Assembly (NCBI GenBank): GCA_944739405.2
Contig: OX123199.2
Span: 6,375,898 to 6,439,897 of the forward strand
Direction: 5' to 3'
From: Euclidia mi
Taxonomy: Eukaryota; Arthropoda; Insecta; Lepidoptera; Erebidae
Length of the DNA: 64,000 nucleotides
How positions within the stretch are numbered: the first letter of the stretch is position 1; the number at the start of each line of letters is the position of its first letter. Made by a program: the position numbers and the translations under genes. The notes below the pieces were generated by a model that was not told where the DNA came from, searched no databases, and saw only the letters and a program-made list of their open reading frames with translations. Below are positions 10,838 through 21,884 of this stretch, piece after piece.

Positions 10838-11162
10838 GCAGCGATAGCCTAGTGGAGAGACCGACAGACTGCTACGCAGACGCTCCGGGTTCGAATCCAC
10901 GGCGCGCACACCAATGACTTTTCTGGGTTAAGTGTGTATTAAAATGTTAATTATCGCTTGCTATACGGTGAAGGAAAACATCGTGAGGAAACCTGCATGT
11001 CTGAGAGTTCTCCATAATGTTCTCGCAAGACATGTGAAGTCTGCCAACCCGCACTAGGCCTTCGTGGTGGACTATGGCCGTACCCTTCTGATAGTGACAA
11101 GAGGCCCGTGCTCAGCAGTGGGACAATATATAGACAGGGCTGCTTATGATGCTGATGATGAT
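10838..11162 (+). mobile_element. SINE-F, near full length
   Basis: Head GGCAGCGATAGCCTAGTGG with box B GGGTTCGAATCC. Body GAAAACATCGTGAGGAAACC and GAACATTATGGAGAAC-like block (reverse, via CTCCATAATGTTC). Tail GCTCAGCAGTGGGACA then (GATGAT)n. It is the unfolded reference for the palindromic copy at 32735-33065. Confidence 0.85.
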
Positions 11163-11340
11163 GTATAGTGTACTGGTTATATTCGCCGCAGTTTAACTGC
11201 GTCGTATGGAATGTGTTCGAACCCCACTCAGGACACTTTGCGTGATCCAAAAATTTTATTGGTCGCCCGAATCTAGGTCTTCTTTAAAACCTTTGCTTGA
11301 ATGGTTTTAGAGTTCCCTGCGACGCGATTTAGAAGTATTT
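11163..11340 (+). mobile_element. SINE-A-like fragment
   Basis: Weak match: a GTGTTCGAACCCC box B-like block then CACTTTGCGTGATCC. Diverged. Confidence 0.4.
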
Positions 11341-11630
11341 TAATATGCTGGATGACTACTATAACAAAAATAATAAATAAACAAATCAGGGATTCATATT
11401 TTTATTTGTTAGTACAAAATAAATAGTGTAGCTGCCGATTATTTTTTTGGTTTTTATCGGAAAGAAATAATTAACAATCGCATTAAAACTAAAATTTACA
11501 TTAAATTAAAGATAATGAAAAAAATGTATCGCATGATGTAAGAGTCAAGGTGCCCTGTATCTGCTCATTAGAAAATATGTGTAAACTATAAATAATATCC
11601 CGATATTGTGTTTCGTCATATCAAGCGTAG
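11341..11630. other. Unassigned AT-rich DNA
   Basis: No feature recognised. Confidence 0.3.
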
Positions 11631-11635
11631 ACCTA

Positions 11636-12012
11636 AGGCCGAGCGCATACAAACAACTGTTACATCGACTAAACTGTTTCGTCGAGTTGTGTACTTTTCC
11701 TGATTTCTACTCAACCAAACAGTTTAGTTGATGGAGGTGCGCATACAATCGATATTTTTATCTCCTCAAATCAATCAGTCTCTTTCCAGCAACGCCCGAG
11801 TCAAGGTGTTTACAAAGAAAGAGACGTGGCGCCGCTTTAAATCCTTATACGAGATTTGTAGTCGTGGTCAGTTGCGGATCGACTGTTTAGTCGATGGTCT
11901 GCGCACATCAATACAATGCAATACAAATTGAGCGCTTGATCGATAGTTGTCCAACTTTTAAATCAAAAGCAAATCGATAAGCATTTTTGACATTTTTGTC
12001 GAGCAACTATCG
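11636..12012. repeat. Cluster of short inverted repeats, MITE-like
   Basis: Variants of ATCGACTAAACTGTTT and its complement AAACAGTTTAGTTGAT occur around 11668 and 11719, and a related ATCGACTGTTTAGTCGAT palindrome near 11877. GCGCATAC/GCGCACAT blocks lie beside them. This suggests stacked or rearranged short foldback elements; no clean boundaries found. Confidence 0.45.
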
Positions 12013-12015
12013 AGT

Positions 12016-12668
12016 TGACAGTATGTGCGCTTCAATATATTATATTCTTTAAGACATATGATACACGACAAAATAGTTGTTCAATTAAAAATTGTATGTA
12101 TTCGCTAGCCCTTAAGTTCTGTCGAGTTGCAACGTCCATCGATATATATGTAGTAACGTCTGTTTTAGTATATAGCAGGCATCTGTTTTGTTTGTTCACT
12201 GAGCTGTTTGTGTCAATACAAAGTGCCTTAAAGAACGAGATGTACATAAGATGGAACTTTTTTATCAATAGTACCACAGCAATAGTCAAAGACAGCCACA
12301 ACTATAACTATTAATAAGCACGCTACTTAGAGAAGTAAGTCAGCGTGCCGTGGGTCTAAGCCCGATACCCTCTGCATAACAGACTGTTCGTATCACTAGG
12401 CTATTGCTCCCTTTATTAGCAATGTCCGTTATAAATCAGAATGTAATCTCAGCCGGCTGGAGGCTTTTATTTTTACACGAGAAAGCTCGCACAAAGACAT
12501 GATAATAATATTAAAATGTCACTCGCACACTCAAAATATATACGTCGCCGGAAAGAAACGAGTGCCTGTTTTATATTTGACGTCCATATATAATAATATG
12601 GTTCGCCCTCTTCTCTATGACATCTAAGAGGGAAAAGTTTTTTCTAAATTTGGATATACATGTTTGAT
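12016..12668. repeat. Large inverted repeat, left arm
   Basis: This arm pairs with 12848-13404, from TGACAGTATGTGCG outward to CATGTTTGAT inward. It has about 100 bp (about 12543-12641) with no partner in the right arm. It contains a reversed SINE-G/F-type head (12347-12418). The open frame at 12015-12314 has a near-copy on the minus strand at 13127-13405 only because the DNA is inverted; I do not treat it as a gene. Confidence 0.92.
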
Positions 12669-12847
12669 CGGATAGCGTATGCGACTGCTGATCGGAGGTC
12701 TTTACTGGGTTTTTCCGAATCTTCAGTAGCAGCACGGAGTCCGGTGATGTGCAATAGGCTCGCCCCCTATTACGTGGGCGTGGGACCTAAAAATTCATGG
12801 TGAAATGTGGGTATAATATTACACCACTGCCTACCCCTTTTCCCCAA
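12669..12847 (+). mobile_element. SINE-B in the loop of the inverted repeat
   Basis: Begins GGATAGCGTATGCGACTGC. It lacks the first part of the head and about 30 bp around box B, and runs to CTGCCTACCCCTTTT. Its expected last bases, CAGGCGTGAGTCTATA, are found at 13405-13420, beyond the right arm, so the right arm splits the SINE tail. Confidence 0.85.
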
Positions 12848-13404
12848 ATCAAACATGTATATCCAAATTTAGAAATATAGTATATATTTTGAGTGTGCGA
12901 GTGACATTTTAATATTATTATCATGTCTTTGTGCGAGCTTTCTCGTGTAAAAATAAATGCCTCCAGCCGGCTGAGATTACATTCTGATTTATAACGGACA
13001 TTGCTACTAAAGGGAGCAATAGCCTAGTGATACGAACAGTCTGTTATGCAGAGGGTATCGGGCTTAGACCTACGGCACGCTGACTAAATTCAGTAGCGTA
13101 GCATTAAGTAGCGTGCTTATTTATAGTTATACTTGTGGCCGTCTTTGACTATTGATAAAAAAGTTCCATCTTATGTACATCTCGTTCTTTAAGGCACTTT
13201 GTATTGACACAAACAGCTCAGTGAACAAACAAAACAGATGCCTGCCGTATACTAAAACAGACGTTACTACATATATATCGATGGACGTTGCAACTTGACA
13301 GAACTTAAGGGCTAGCGCATACATAAAATTTTTAATTGAACAACTATTTTGTTGTGTATCATATGTCTTAAAGAATATAATATATTGAAGCACAAATACT
13401 GTCA
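12848..13404. repeat. Large inverted repeat, right arm
   Basis: Reverse complement of the left arm; shorter because it lacks the extra 100 bp. It lies inside the tail of the SINE-B: SINE sequence precedes it and the last 16 bases of the SINE follow. Confidence 0.92.
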
Positions 13405-13418
13405 CAGGCGTGAGTCTA

Positions 13419-13420
<2 letters not shown>
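13405..13420 (+). mobile_element. Detached last 16 bases of the SINE-B
   Basis: CAGGCGTGAGTCTATA is the normal end of SINE-B (compare 18549-18566). It directly abuts the right arm. Confidence 0.8.
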
Positions 13421-13452
<32 letters not shown>

Positions 13453-13473
13453 GTGTGTGTGTGTGTGTGTGTT
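13421..13473. repeat. (TA)n(TG)n microsatellite
   Basis: A run of AT dinucleotides followed by TG dinucleotides, a common end for a SINE tail. Confidence 0.95.
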
Positions 13474-14815
13474 CATGGCAAATCTGTGATTATTAAGATG
13501 TTTTTAAAAAGTCAGCCTATAAATGTACACAGTTTAAGCTACGAGTAGCTAGCTCAGGAGACAGGATTACATAATGATAGTTGCAAATTATTTTATGTCA
13601 ATAAATATTATTTAAATTTCAAATTTTTCAGCTATGGTATCCTACTCGATAAGCTTCAATTTCAGTCACTGCTGTGTTATTTTATCATCATTAAGTTCAT
13701 CTTGGTAGTTTATGTAAATGATTCAGTCTAATGATGGAGTTTAAAAGAAGGAAGAGGATGATAGTATGGCCTAGAACTTAGTACGGTTATTATGTATTGG
13801 TTAAACAATGTATTACGTGCATCTAACCTATACAGTTCTGGCATTTATCCTGTGGACGAAATGGCTGCTTTTGTATTTTTATTAAATTATATAATAAGAA
13901 CAAATTTTGTTCGTATTATATAATTTACCAATAATTAACAATAATTTTCTTTTCCTTATATTATAAAGATATTAGATGTAAATGATAAGTTCATTGATTT
14001 AAAGCTTTTAGTTGCTGTAGTTAAGTTGTTATTTGTAGAGATCAAATAAACGACCTTTTCCAGACACAATATAGACGATGAGTAAGATAGTCCTATGGAG
14101 TATTACGATCCCAGAAAGGCATTTGATTGTTGATCGTTGTAACTTTATCTAACAGTATTTTACACAAGAAGTTACGCAGTCATCGAGTAAATTATGCTAA
14201 AAATATTACCTACTGCAAACTCTTGACACGAAACTGATATTAATTATTATTATTTATTCTGTGAGTTGTAAATACTGTAACTGTTGGATCGTTAAATTTA
14301 TTCATAAATGCTTCTTTCATAAAATCTTGCGACCCATTATTTTACAACTATAATTTTTCTACGACCAATCGTAAAGAAATTCAAAGCTTGGTAACAGTAG
14401 GTTGGAGGGACAAAGAGCAAAAGAGCAGAATCAATAAAGTTCTCGAGTACTGTCGACAGGGCAAGTGCAGCGACGGCCGGTGGCTAGACCGACGGGTCAA
14501 AGTGGCCCGAGGACTCGAATGCATCACTATTCTACAAATATATTACTACAAAGTAAAAGTCGGTGATACCAGCCCGGGCCTTTTTACCTATAAAGATGCG
14601 CTTAAAAATGTATTCTATGAAGTCCAAAATTGGGTTTCTTTCTTTATTCAGCTGTCGGGCCATGCTGAAAGTCAATATACGTATTTGAGTAATAGCTCGC
14701 GGTTCTGCATGATTGATGCTGACCAAACCGATGATTAATTATTTCAACATGTGCCACATTTATAAATTAGAGACATTCACACGAGTGTGCGAGCCGCTTA
14801 AGTTTAATGTAATGG
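13474..14815. other. Unassigned AT-rich DNA
   Basis: Apart from a palindrome at 13884 I see no repeat. An open frame of 116 codons (14388-14738) has no recognisable motif or homologue, and another frame overlaps it; I do not call a gene. Confidence 0.4.
13884..13926. repeat. Near-perfect palindrome
   Basis: AAATTATATAATAAGAACAAA at 13884-13904 pairs with 13905-13926 with one mismatch and essentially no loop. Confidence 0.85.
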
Positions 14816-14820
14816 GTGTC

Positions 14821-14965
14821 ACGACCCGATGGCGTAGCGGGAGCGTAAGCAACTGCCACGAGGTCGCGGGTTCGAGTCATGCTCCAGCCAAACATTTCAT
14901 TTTGTGGGCGTGAATATTGATGTTTGTCTTGGTCTGGGTGTTACTAGTATAATATTTACTACTAA
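14821..14965 (+). mobile_element. SINE-E
   Basis: Head GACCCGATGGCGTAGCGGG, box B GGGTTCGAGTC, then GTTTGTCTTGGTCTGGGTG. Related copies at 42692 and 61436. Confidence 0.8.
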
Positions 14966-14971
14966 CTTTTG

Positions 14972-15716
14972 CCCGCGGCTTCGCTCACGTTAAATTCGGG
15001 GTAACACAAAACTCTTTCATCGTTCGATAGTAATTTTCGTTTTAATTCTGTTCATACGGACTAATAAGAAATATACCCGCCAATAAGTATTTAAAACATT
15101 TCTGTAAACAGTATTTTTAGAGTTCCGTAGTAAAAAATTGCTAAACACGGAATCATTTTAGACGCGCTATATCTGTCAGTCTATCCGTATGTCACAGCCA
15201 CTTTCTGGCGAAACTATTCAGTTTACACATTTGAAAATTAGTAGGTATTCTGAGAACCGCTTTACGAGGTTATAGATAATAAAAAATATTGAATAATAAG
15301 GGGGTCTCTTCATACATGGAATTGATGTGAAAAACGGGTCGTTAAAAATTACTTTGAGGTTCCTAAAACCATTGTTTCTCAAAGTTAATTGTTTGAAAGA
15401 TATACGGTTCCAAAGTGGTAAAATTGGTGTGTGTTTTCCTCTAACTTTCAAAGTAAGAAAGTGACAAATCTAAAACAGAATATGCTGTAGATCGTTATAA
15501 AAACTGCCAACGAAAATTGGTTTGAACGATATGTATAAATCATATGCAGTCAGCAGTTTTGAAATAAAGCACATCTTAAAAACCACACATATAGCTTTGT
15601 CGTTAATAGAAATACTATTAATAGTTAGTCGAAGATAATGGCTATGGTAAGTGGATACCTCCACTACGGAACCCTTCATGAGCGAGTGTGACTCGCAATA
15701 GCGAAAAGCTTTATAT
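14972..15716 (-). mobile_element. Helitron 3' half with the same passenger MITE
   Basis: Near-copy of 4850-5590: a minus-strand GCCGCGGGCAAAAG end (here TTAG instead of CTAG) followed by the TTCCGTAGT MITE, ending CACTACGGAACCC. Helicase sequence present in the other copy is absent. The copy stops at a mariner fragment. Confidence 0.8.
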
Positions 15717-15721
15717 ATAAT

Positions 15722-15975
15722 TCTTCTTGCTTTAATCTCATCAGTTGTTCGCAGTAAAATTCAGAATCTATGGTCCTGCCTGGTGGTAATAGCTCATAAT
15801 GAATAATGCCCTTCCAATCCCACCACACACACAGCACCACCTTGTTGCGAGTTAACCCGGGTTTCGCCACAGTCTGTGAAGCTTGATCGGTCTTTGACCA
15901 CGATCTTTTTCGCACGTTCTTGTCGTACGTGATCCACTTTTCATCACCAGTTATCAGCTTCTTCCAACCTATTAT
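15722..15975 (-). pseudogene. Mariner transposase fragment
   Basis: The minus-strand frame runs from WKKLITGDEKWITYDKNV through RKRSWSK to CVWWDWKGIIHYELLPPG and MRLKQE. It is open throughout but lacks a true ATG. ITGDEKW carries the first catalytic aspartate of the mariner DDD triad; the second and third (in the HDN and SPD blocks) are missing. Both transposon ends are absent. About 85 of roughly 345 residues remain, so it cannot be active. It directly abuts the Helitron copy. Confidence 0.88.
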
Positions 15976-16220
15976 TATGGATTTTTATATACATACTTTA
16001 TGTATGTTTATCCATTGTCTAGTAGGAACGCATAGTACAAACCCTGCTTAGTTTCGAACTAGCGGCCATTTTTAATATTCGATCCATACATGTATTTTGA
16101 GATTCGAGATTCGTGTTTGACATACTTTGTATGGAGATTATGTCAAAAACGATCTCTCTATAGATCGAATATTGAATTCCTTAGTAGATGGTGTTGTGTG
16201 TATGTGGTAGAATATTATAA
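15976..16220 (+). mobile_element. SINE-E tail with an internal 118-bp insertion
   Basis: Outer parts match the SINE-E tail at 42880-42975 (TTATCCATTGTCTAGTA; TGTGTGTATGTGGTAGAAT). The match is split at about 16071-16188 by a segment whose ends share AATATTCGATC / GATCGAATATT in inverted orientation. Confidence 0.7.
16071..16188. mobile_element. Small MITE-like insertion
   Basis: About 118 bp absent from the related SINE tail at 42890. Imperfect terminal inverted repeats (TTAATATTCGATC ... GATCGAATATTGAA) and a possible TAG duplication (ACTAG before, CTTAG after). Confidence 0.55.
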
Positions 16221-16425
16221 TTAAATAGGCCCATACGTCTAAGAAGCCCTTTGCAAATACTGTTTAAAATTGATGGGTTAGTTAATATAGGTATATTACT
16301 GCAGATAAAAAGTGAACACAAAGGATTGCTCAGTGATACAATTTATATACGCCCAAAGAACTTATTTAACAAGTCTTATCTATAGCATAATACAAAGAAT
16401 ATTTAAAACAGTAATTTATTTTTAG
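16221..16425. other. Unassigned AT-rich DNA
   Basis: No feature recognised. Confidence 0.3.
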
Positions 16426-16930
16426 GGTTCCGTACCTAAATGGTAAAAACGGGACCCTATTACTAAGCCTCCGCTATCTGTCTGTCTGTCTGTCACCAGG
16501 CTGTATCTCATAAACCGTGATAGCTAGAAAGCTGAAATTTTCACAAATTATGTATTTCGGTTGCCGCTATAACAACAAATACTAAAAATAAAAAAAATGA
16601 AAATATTTAGGGGGGGTCCCATACAATAAACGTGTTTTTTTTTCGTATTTTTGCTCAAAATTACTAACGGTAACAGGTAGACGCTTAAAATTTTCACGGA
16701 ATATGTAGTTGTATATTACCTTTAATAAATAAATAATTAAATTAAAAAAAGTAAATAATAAAGGGGGGCTCCCATACAACAAACGTAATTTTAAGCAATT
16801 TGTTACTCGATCTTAATAAACAAGTAGAAACTTAAAAAATATTTAAGTATATATACAACAAACGTGAATTTCTTTTATAGATGATGGTACGGAACCCTTC
16901 GTGCGCGAGTCCGACTAGCACTTGCCCAAT
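16426..16930. mobile_element. GGTTCCGTACC MITE-like element
   Basis: Starts AGGGTTCCGTACC, has a CTGTCTGTCTGTCTGTC stretch near 16478, then GGTACGGAACCC and a GCGAGTCCGACT block at the right. This architecture is widespread in Lepidoptera; the autonomous partner is not evident here. Confidence 0.8.
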
Positions 16931-17050
16931 TTTTTCGTATTTTTTGCTCAAAATTACCAACGGTAACAGGTAGACCCTTAAAATTTTCACAGAATATGTA
17001 GTTGTATATTACCTTTCAAAATAAATAATTTAATTTAAAAAAGTAAATGA
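16931..17050 (+). repeat. Partial direct copy of the MITE interior
   Basis: Repeats 16638-16755 almost exactly (GCTCAAAATTAC, GGTAACAGGTAGAC, ATGTAGTTGTATATTACC), about 290 bp downstream. Confidence 0.85.
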
Positions 17051-17914
17051 GGTCTATGGTTCCTATTAGGTGTATAAAAATCAGGGTCCTGGGTCAACCT
17101 GATAAAAAGATATGGTCAAAATTAGATTTTTGCGGAAATTTGTAAGTACCAAAATAAACCTTAATTTTTAACCTTTTTTAATTTTCGGAATTTTTACTTT
17201 ACTTGTGCTATAAGACCTTGGTTTTAACTAAAATTGACAATTCTAGGTGAACCGTAAGTATAGGTACTTACGTTTTGGGTCGAAAACCTATATGGTAGTT
17301 ACCGTTGAACTAGAATCACGAAGTTTGGCCAAAAGTAGGGTCTTACAGCACAAATAACGGAAAATTACAAAAAATAAAAAAGTGGAAAATTTAAGGGTGT
17401 CCCCATACATACATAGTAGACTCCATTTAAGATAGTCCTCTAAGTTGTATGGGCGCTCATACAGATTTTGATGACTAGCGAAATTAGCACCAATGTGGAC
17501 TTAGAGTACTGTAATTTTGCAAGAAGCAAGCTCTTACAGTATGAAGACAAGAATAACTCCAAGAACGGTTTTGTAGATAGGAATGTACTTAAATATTTTC
17601 GCGATTACTGCTTAAGTTAAGGAGGTCATTCATGTTATCAGTAGAAAAACTTTTCTTATACTTATTTTGACAATATTATATAACGGCACTCGACATAAAA
17701 AACGGGCAAGTTCGTCTTGATACACAGACTCACACTTGCCCGACTTTTTTTTTATTTTGTAAAAATCAAATTCAGGTACTATACCGATTACTAATCTTAC
17801 CAGATATCTCAGAATATCAGGTTCTCCCACAGAGCTACAGCCATCTGGCCCCAGCAACCCAAAATATGGAATGGCAAATATTCCATATTTTTGAATATTT
17901 TGGAATATATATTA
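17051..17914. other. Unassigned, possibly MITE-derived
   Basis: Contains scraps such as CACTTGCCCGACTTTTTT (about 17735) that resemble the right end of the GGTTCCGTACC family. No complete element or gene recognised. Confidence 0.3.
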
Positions 17915-17970
17915 TTATGAGATGAATTAATTAACTGATACTGGTATCAGTTAATTAATTCATCTCATAA
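17915..17970. repeat. Perfect 27-bp palindrome
   Basis: Arms 17915-17941 and 17944-17970 (TTATGAGATGAATTAATT...) are exact reverse complements with a 2-nt loop. Confidence 0.95.
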
Positions 17971-18306
17971 AAATATTTGATGAAAAATATAATAAGCTAT
18001 ATTTCTGCTAAGTTTCATTTGCAGCCTTTCACTAGTTTTAACGTTAAAGCACATCGCCACAAACTTTCGACTTTTATAGTAGTAGGTATAAATAACCAGT
18101 TTACAACAACTCCAAACATACTTTAATTAAACGCACGGTGTGATATCACTTTGAAATGTGTCGATGCCTTATTATAAAGTTCCTTTAACGATGCCAACTT
18201 TTATGACTAACTGTGACATTTGTTTGGAATGATTATTATTTCTTTGATGTCTGATGTACAGACTTTATTATTGGCTTGCAATACTATAATGGTGCAGATA
18301 AGTAGA

Positions 18307-18580
18307 GACTGCCTCCGTGGTCCAGTGGATAGCGTATGCGACTGCTGACCGGAGGTCCCGGGTTCGATTCCCGGGCCGGGCAAAATTGTTACTGGGTTTT
18401 TCCGGATTCTCAGTAGTAGCAAGGAGTGTGGTGATGTGCCCGGTTACGGCAATAGGCTCGCCCCCTATTACGTGGGCCTTATAAACTAACCTTAATATTC
18501 ATGACGAAATGTGGGTGTAATATTACACCTCTGCCTATCCCTTCGGGGATACAGGCGTGAGTCTATAAAAAAATAAAAAA
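18307..18580 (+). mobile_element. SINE-B, full length
   Basis: Reference copy: head GACTGCCTCCGTGGTCCAG, box B GGGTTCGATTCCCGG, body GCCCCCTATTACGTGGG, tail CTTCGGGGATACAGGCG. GTAGAGAC stands at both 18302-18309 and 18582-18589, a possible target duplication, although the downstream copy may belong to the next SINE. Confidence 0.88.
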
Positions 18581-18583
18581 TGT

Positions 18584-18650
18584 AGAGACCTTTGTCCAGC
18601 AGTGGACTGTAAAAGACTACCATCTATCATATGATATGATGATGAGATAT
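18584..18650 (+). mobile_element. SINE-I/H tail fragment
   Basis: TTTGTCCAGCAGTGGACTG followed by a (GATGAT)-type end. Confidence 0.65.
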
Positions 18651-18779
18651 TCGATGATTTATCTTCTTCTTAACAACAATTATGTAAATATTCACTTCCG
18701 TCTTCGACTTCCCCCACCTTGGACTCGGTTATCACTACAAAATGCCTATATGCTAATTTGAGATGTCACTACATAGTAC

Positions 18780-18932
18780 AAAACAAAGTCGGTATTCTGT
18801 CTGACCCTATGTATGCTTAAATCTTTAAAACTACGCAGCGGATTTTAATTCGGTTTTTTTAATAGATAGAATGATTCAAGAGGAAGTTTTATATGTATAA
18901 TTGACGCGGGCGAAGCCGCTGGCGACGCCTAG
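18780..18932 (+). mobile_element. Helitron-like 3' end
   Basis: Runs from GACCCTATGTATGCTTAAA to GCCGCTGGCGACGCCTAG, then T: a CTAG+T terminus on the plus strand. No 5' end found. Confidence 0.5.
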
Positions 18933-20270
18933 TAAGCTATATAATTTAAAAGTTTTATAAAAATCCGTTTAGTAGTTATTGCATGAAAGACCTGACCTCA
19001 CTTTTACAGCTATTTTATTCTTTTAAAGCGCGTATTTATTCGTTTAAACCAATAATACTGATTATTTGACTTACAAATCCATTGCCATTGTAAAGCATTA
19101 ACATTTTATACGAAATAGGTAATTGGCATTTTCTCTTGACACTTTGAAACAGCAAGTCAAAGTTGACCGCACTCGGAGTTTCCTCTTAGAGAACGGAGTG
19201 GTAATGCGGTTTATTTACCCGTACATACGTTAAGTACTGTCTCTTCTTGTCTCACCTTCAACTGAAATTGGTGGCACAACAACTGTAAAGTTAGTTGAAA
19301 ACTACCGGTGTTTGTGTCAACTATTTAAGCATTTGTTGCCATTTATTTTGACAATTTTATTATTTCTCTACGACTTACCAAAACATTTGTTTGAAATGAA
19401 ATTTAACATAACATAACTTCACGATCGGCAGTCCGTTACAAACACCACTGGGCTATCGCCGCTAGTATAATTTAGTTTTTAGAAATAAGGACATTAAATA
19501 ATATCATCACAAAAGTGGACACTACTCCAAGTGGTTACATCACATTAGTATTGTAATAATTTTGACGATAGATGGAAGCAGACCAAATAGAAGGAACCTG
19601 TGAATTAAAGCTTTTCAATATACTACTCATGCTACTACTACTAGTAACGGGAAAGTTTCGGCGAATGTTTGTTACCTTCTCGCAAAAATTACTGAACAGA
19701 CTTTGATGACACTTTGCAGTAACATTTTGTTAACCTTTTGTTGCGATAACCGATACTAATGCAGGCAGGGCTGCGGTCAAAAGCCAGTTACATATACACA
19801 AAAGCACAGAGGTGACCCCAAACTAGAACAATGATTTGAACACGTAGAAATGCAGTGGGACTGTTGACTTATTCTAATATGTAGCGGTATATTGTGACAA
19901 GGGTGGACATATGTTTACAGTGGATAGCTATAAGTTTACAGTATAAAATATATTACCTCTCTGAGTAAAACTATTGCGAACATAATTTACATCTCGGTTA
20001 CTTTCCGAGAAAAAGTAAGAAATATTTCTTACTTTTTTGAACTTATACAGCGTAAAACCTCTAAGTAATATGTATACAAATTATACGTATTATAGTGCGT
20101 CATCATTGTCGTACCGTATACCAGTTGCATGACTTTCACTTTGTACACCCAGTTGTGCTTTATAGTCTAACCAGCAATGACACAATATAGGTCGACCAGA
20201 TTGACCATGTAGGGGTGTATCCTGGCTACATTTGAAACAGTGATGGACCTATCATATATCAGCAGTGATT
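18933..20270. other. Unassigned DNA with minor repeats
   Basis: A SINE-C head fragment on the minus strand lies at about 19425-19465 (GGGCTATCGCCGC), and a palindrome at 20010. Otherwise nothing recognised. Confidence 0.4.
20010..20037. repeat. Perfect 14-bp palindrome
   Basis: AAAAAGTAAGAAAT joins its exact reverse complement with no loop. Confidence 0.9.
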
Positions 20271-20274
20271 TTAT

Positions 20275-20720
20275 GTCCTAAGTCCCCTGGTTGGGGCAGA
20301 TGGCGTCCATAAAATGCCTCCATCGCGATCTGTCTTGAGCTTCACACTTCACCTCGCTCCAAGGCCTTCCGATGCTCGCCACTTCTGCCAATACGGTGCG
20401 ATGTCGGTTTGACGGGGATAGCCACGCTTTTCTTCCTCTGGGGGTTCCAGTCCAAGGCTTGCTTGGGTATGAGGTCAGGAACCCTTCGGAGCGTGTGGCC
20501 AATCCATACACACTTGTATCGTTTGATCTGGCGGTCGATCGGACTCTCGTGGCATTTCTCCAACAATTCTACGTTGGAGATGGTCTGGTTCCAGTAAACT
20601 CCCAGATTACGACGTCAGCACCGGTTGACAAAGACATGGACTTGCGTGAGATGTCCTTGGTGACCTCTCAGCTGTGCGAAAGTAGCTCGGGCTTTGGCAA
20701 TCTGAGAAGAGATATCCTAT
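20275..20720 (-). pseudogene. LINE ORF2 C-terminal remnant
   Basis: Minus-strand pieces in different frames assemble in order: EVTKDISRK, FVNRC, RRNLGVYWNQTISNVELLEKC, then WIGHTLRR, QALDWNPQ and finally RSRWRHFMDAICPN before a stop. This is the post-RT tail (RRxL, WxGHxLR, WNPQG, DRxxWR blocks) of a non-LTR retrotransposon, probably RTE-like or a relative. At least two frameshifts and a stop are needed to join them. RT and endonuclease domains are absent. Confidence 0.75.
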
Positions 20721-21880
20721 TCACTTCCTCCAGTCTATATATAAGCAGTGGCGTAATTCTATTGTTGGATAGACAGTACTCCGCCCGATTCGACAACTCA
20801 AAAAGTGAAGGTCCATGGGGTCATAAATTATTTCGGTGCCTGCAATGTCGTTGTTATGTAGCCAATGAACAAATATGCCTGGACAGCGAGTGGTATATTC
20901 GATTCGCGTAGCAATGTCGCATTGACGGCGTAGCACCACAGTATCGTAGTGCATGAATATTGTAATGGATATTCGACTTACAACTGTGAGGTTGTTGGAT
21001 CGAATTACTGCAACGTATTCGATTTGAATCAATGTTTAAGAATCGACATTCACCTTCAGGAGAACTTACATTATTGTAAAACAAAAATAATAATAAGGCT
21101 TTGTCTGCGAATAATCGCAATTTGCAGCAGCAGCATGGAAATGGGCCGATAATGGGCTGACCAATATCTTTTCTATTTTAAAAACAGCTCCTACATCTCT
21201 TCTTTGGATAAATCCGAGATGGCGGAATCTCTACAAGCATTAAGGAAACGGACATTAGAAACATCGATTTATGAATAACACAAAGTTTTGTCTCGTCCGC
21301 ACTGCGTTGAAGTGCGGACGAGTGCACTGCGTTGAAAGTTGAAGTGGGCTGATTGCAAGACTGAGCCTAAGTAAGACGCGAGGTGTAAAAACTATGCTAA
21401 GCACCAAGAACATTGCAGGTCGCCTAAAAACATCTACAATATACATGTCATGTGTGTATGTACTGCTACGCCAATGCTACGATGTCATGGTGAGACTGAT
21501 ATCCAAATGAAACGTACCACCAACCATAAATATAAACTTAGCAGCTAAGTACAAATTGATAATACCGAGTATTTCATTTGTTGGAATTTCAAATCCTAGT
21601 CTACGCTGGCATGAAATTCTGGGTCATTTGTTAACCACCAAATTCGAATTAAATTTTAAGTCCGTTCATCTATGATATCTGATTCTGTCGTAGGAAATAG
21701 CAACTTCCATTATTTTATTTAAATACGTGTAATATGGCACAAAATAAGTACCTATTCATTAAAAGAATAAAATGGATGGTTAAAGTGCTAAAAATATTAT
21801 AGTCAAGTCTGTAAAACAACATTACGTCACTACAATTGCAATGTATGTATTTTTTATTATTTTAAACTTTCGCGATTAGT
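20721..21880. other. Unassigned DNA
   Basis: The 179-codon plus-strand frame at 20372-20911 is mostly antisense of the LINE remnant and is not a gene. A small hairpin (TCGTCCGCACT / AGTGCGGACGA) lies near 21294-21322. No other feature recognised. Confidence 0.4.
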
Positions 21881-21884
21881 ATAC

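Noticed and set aside
12015..13405. Two similar open frames on opposite strands as a gene pair
   Set aside because: They are the same DNA in the two arms of an inverted repeat; no motif or codon signal.
14388..14738. 116-codon open frame
   Set aside because: No recognisable domain; overlapped by another frame; may be chance.
18309..18382. Functional tRNA gene
   Set aside because: The A and B box sequence is the head of SINE-B; acceptor stem pairing is poor and the same head recurs with SINE bodies.
20372..20911. 179-codon plus-strand open frame
   Set aside because: Mostly antisense to a LINE remnant whose conserved blocks read clearly on the minus strand.
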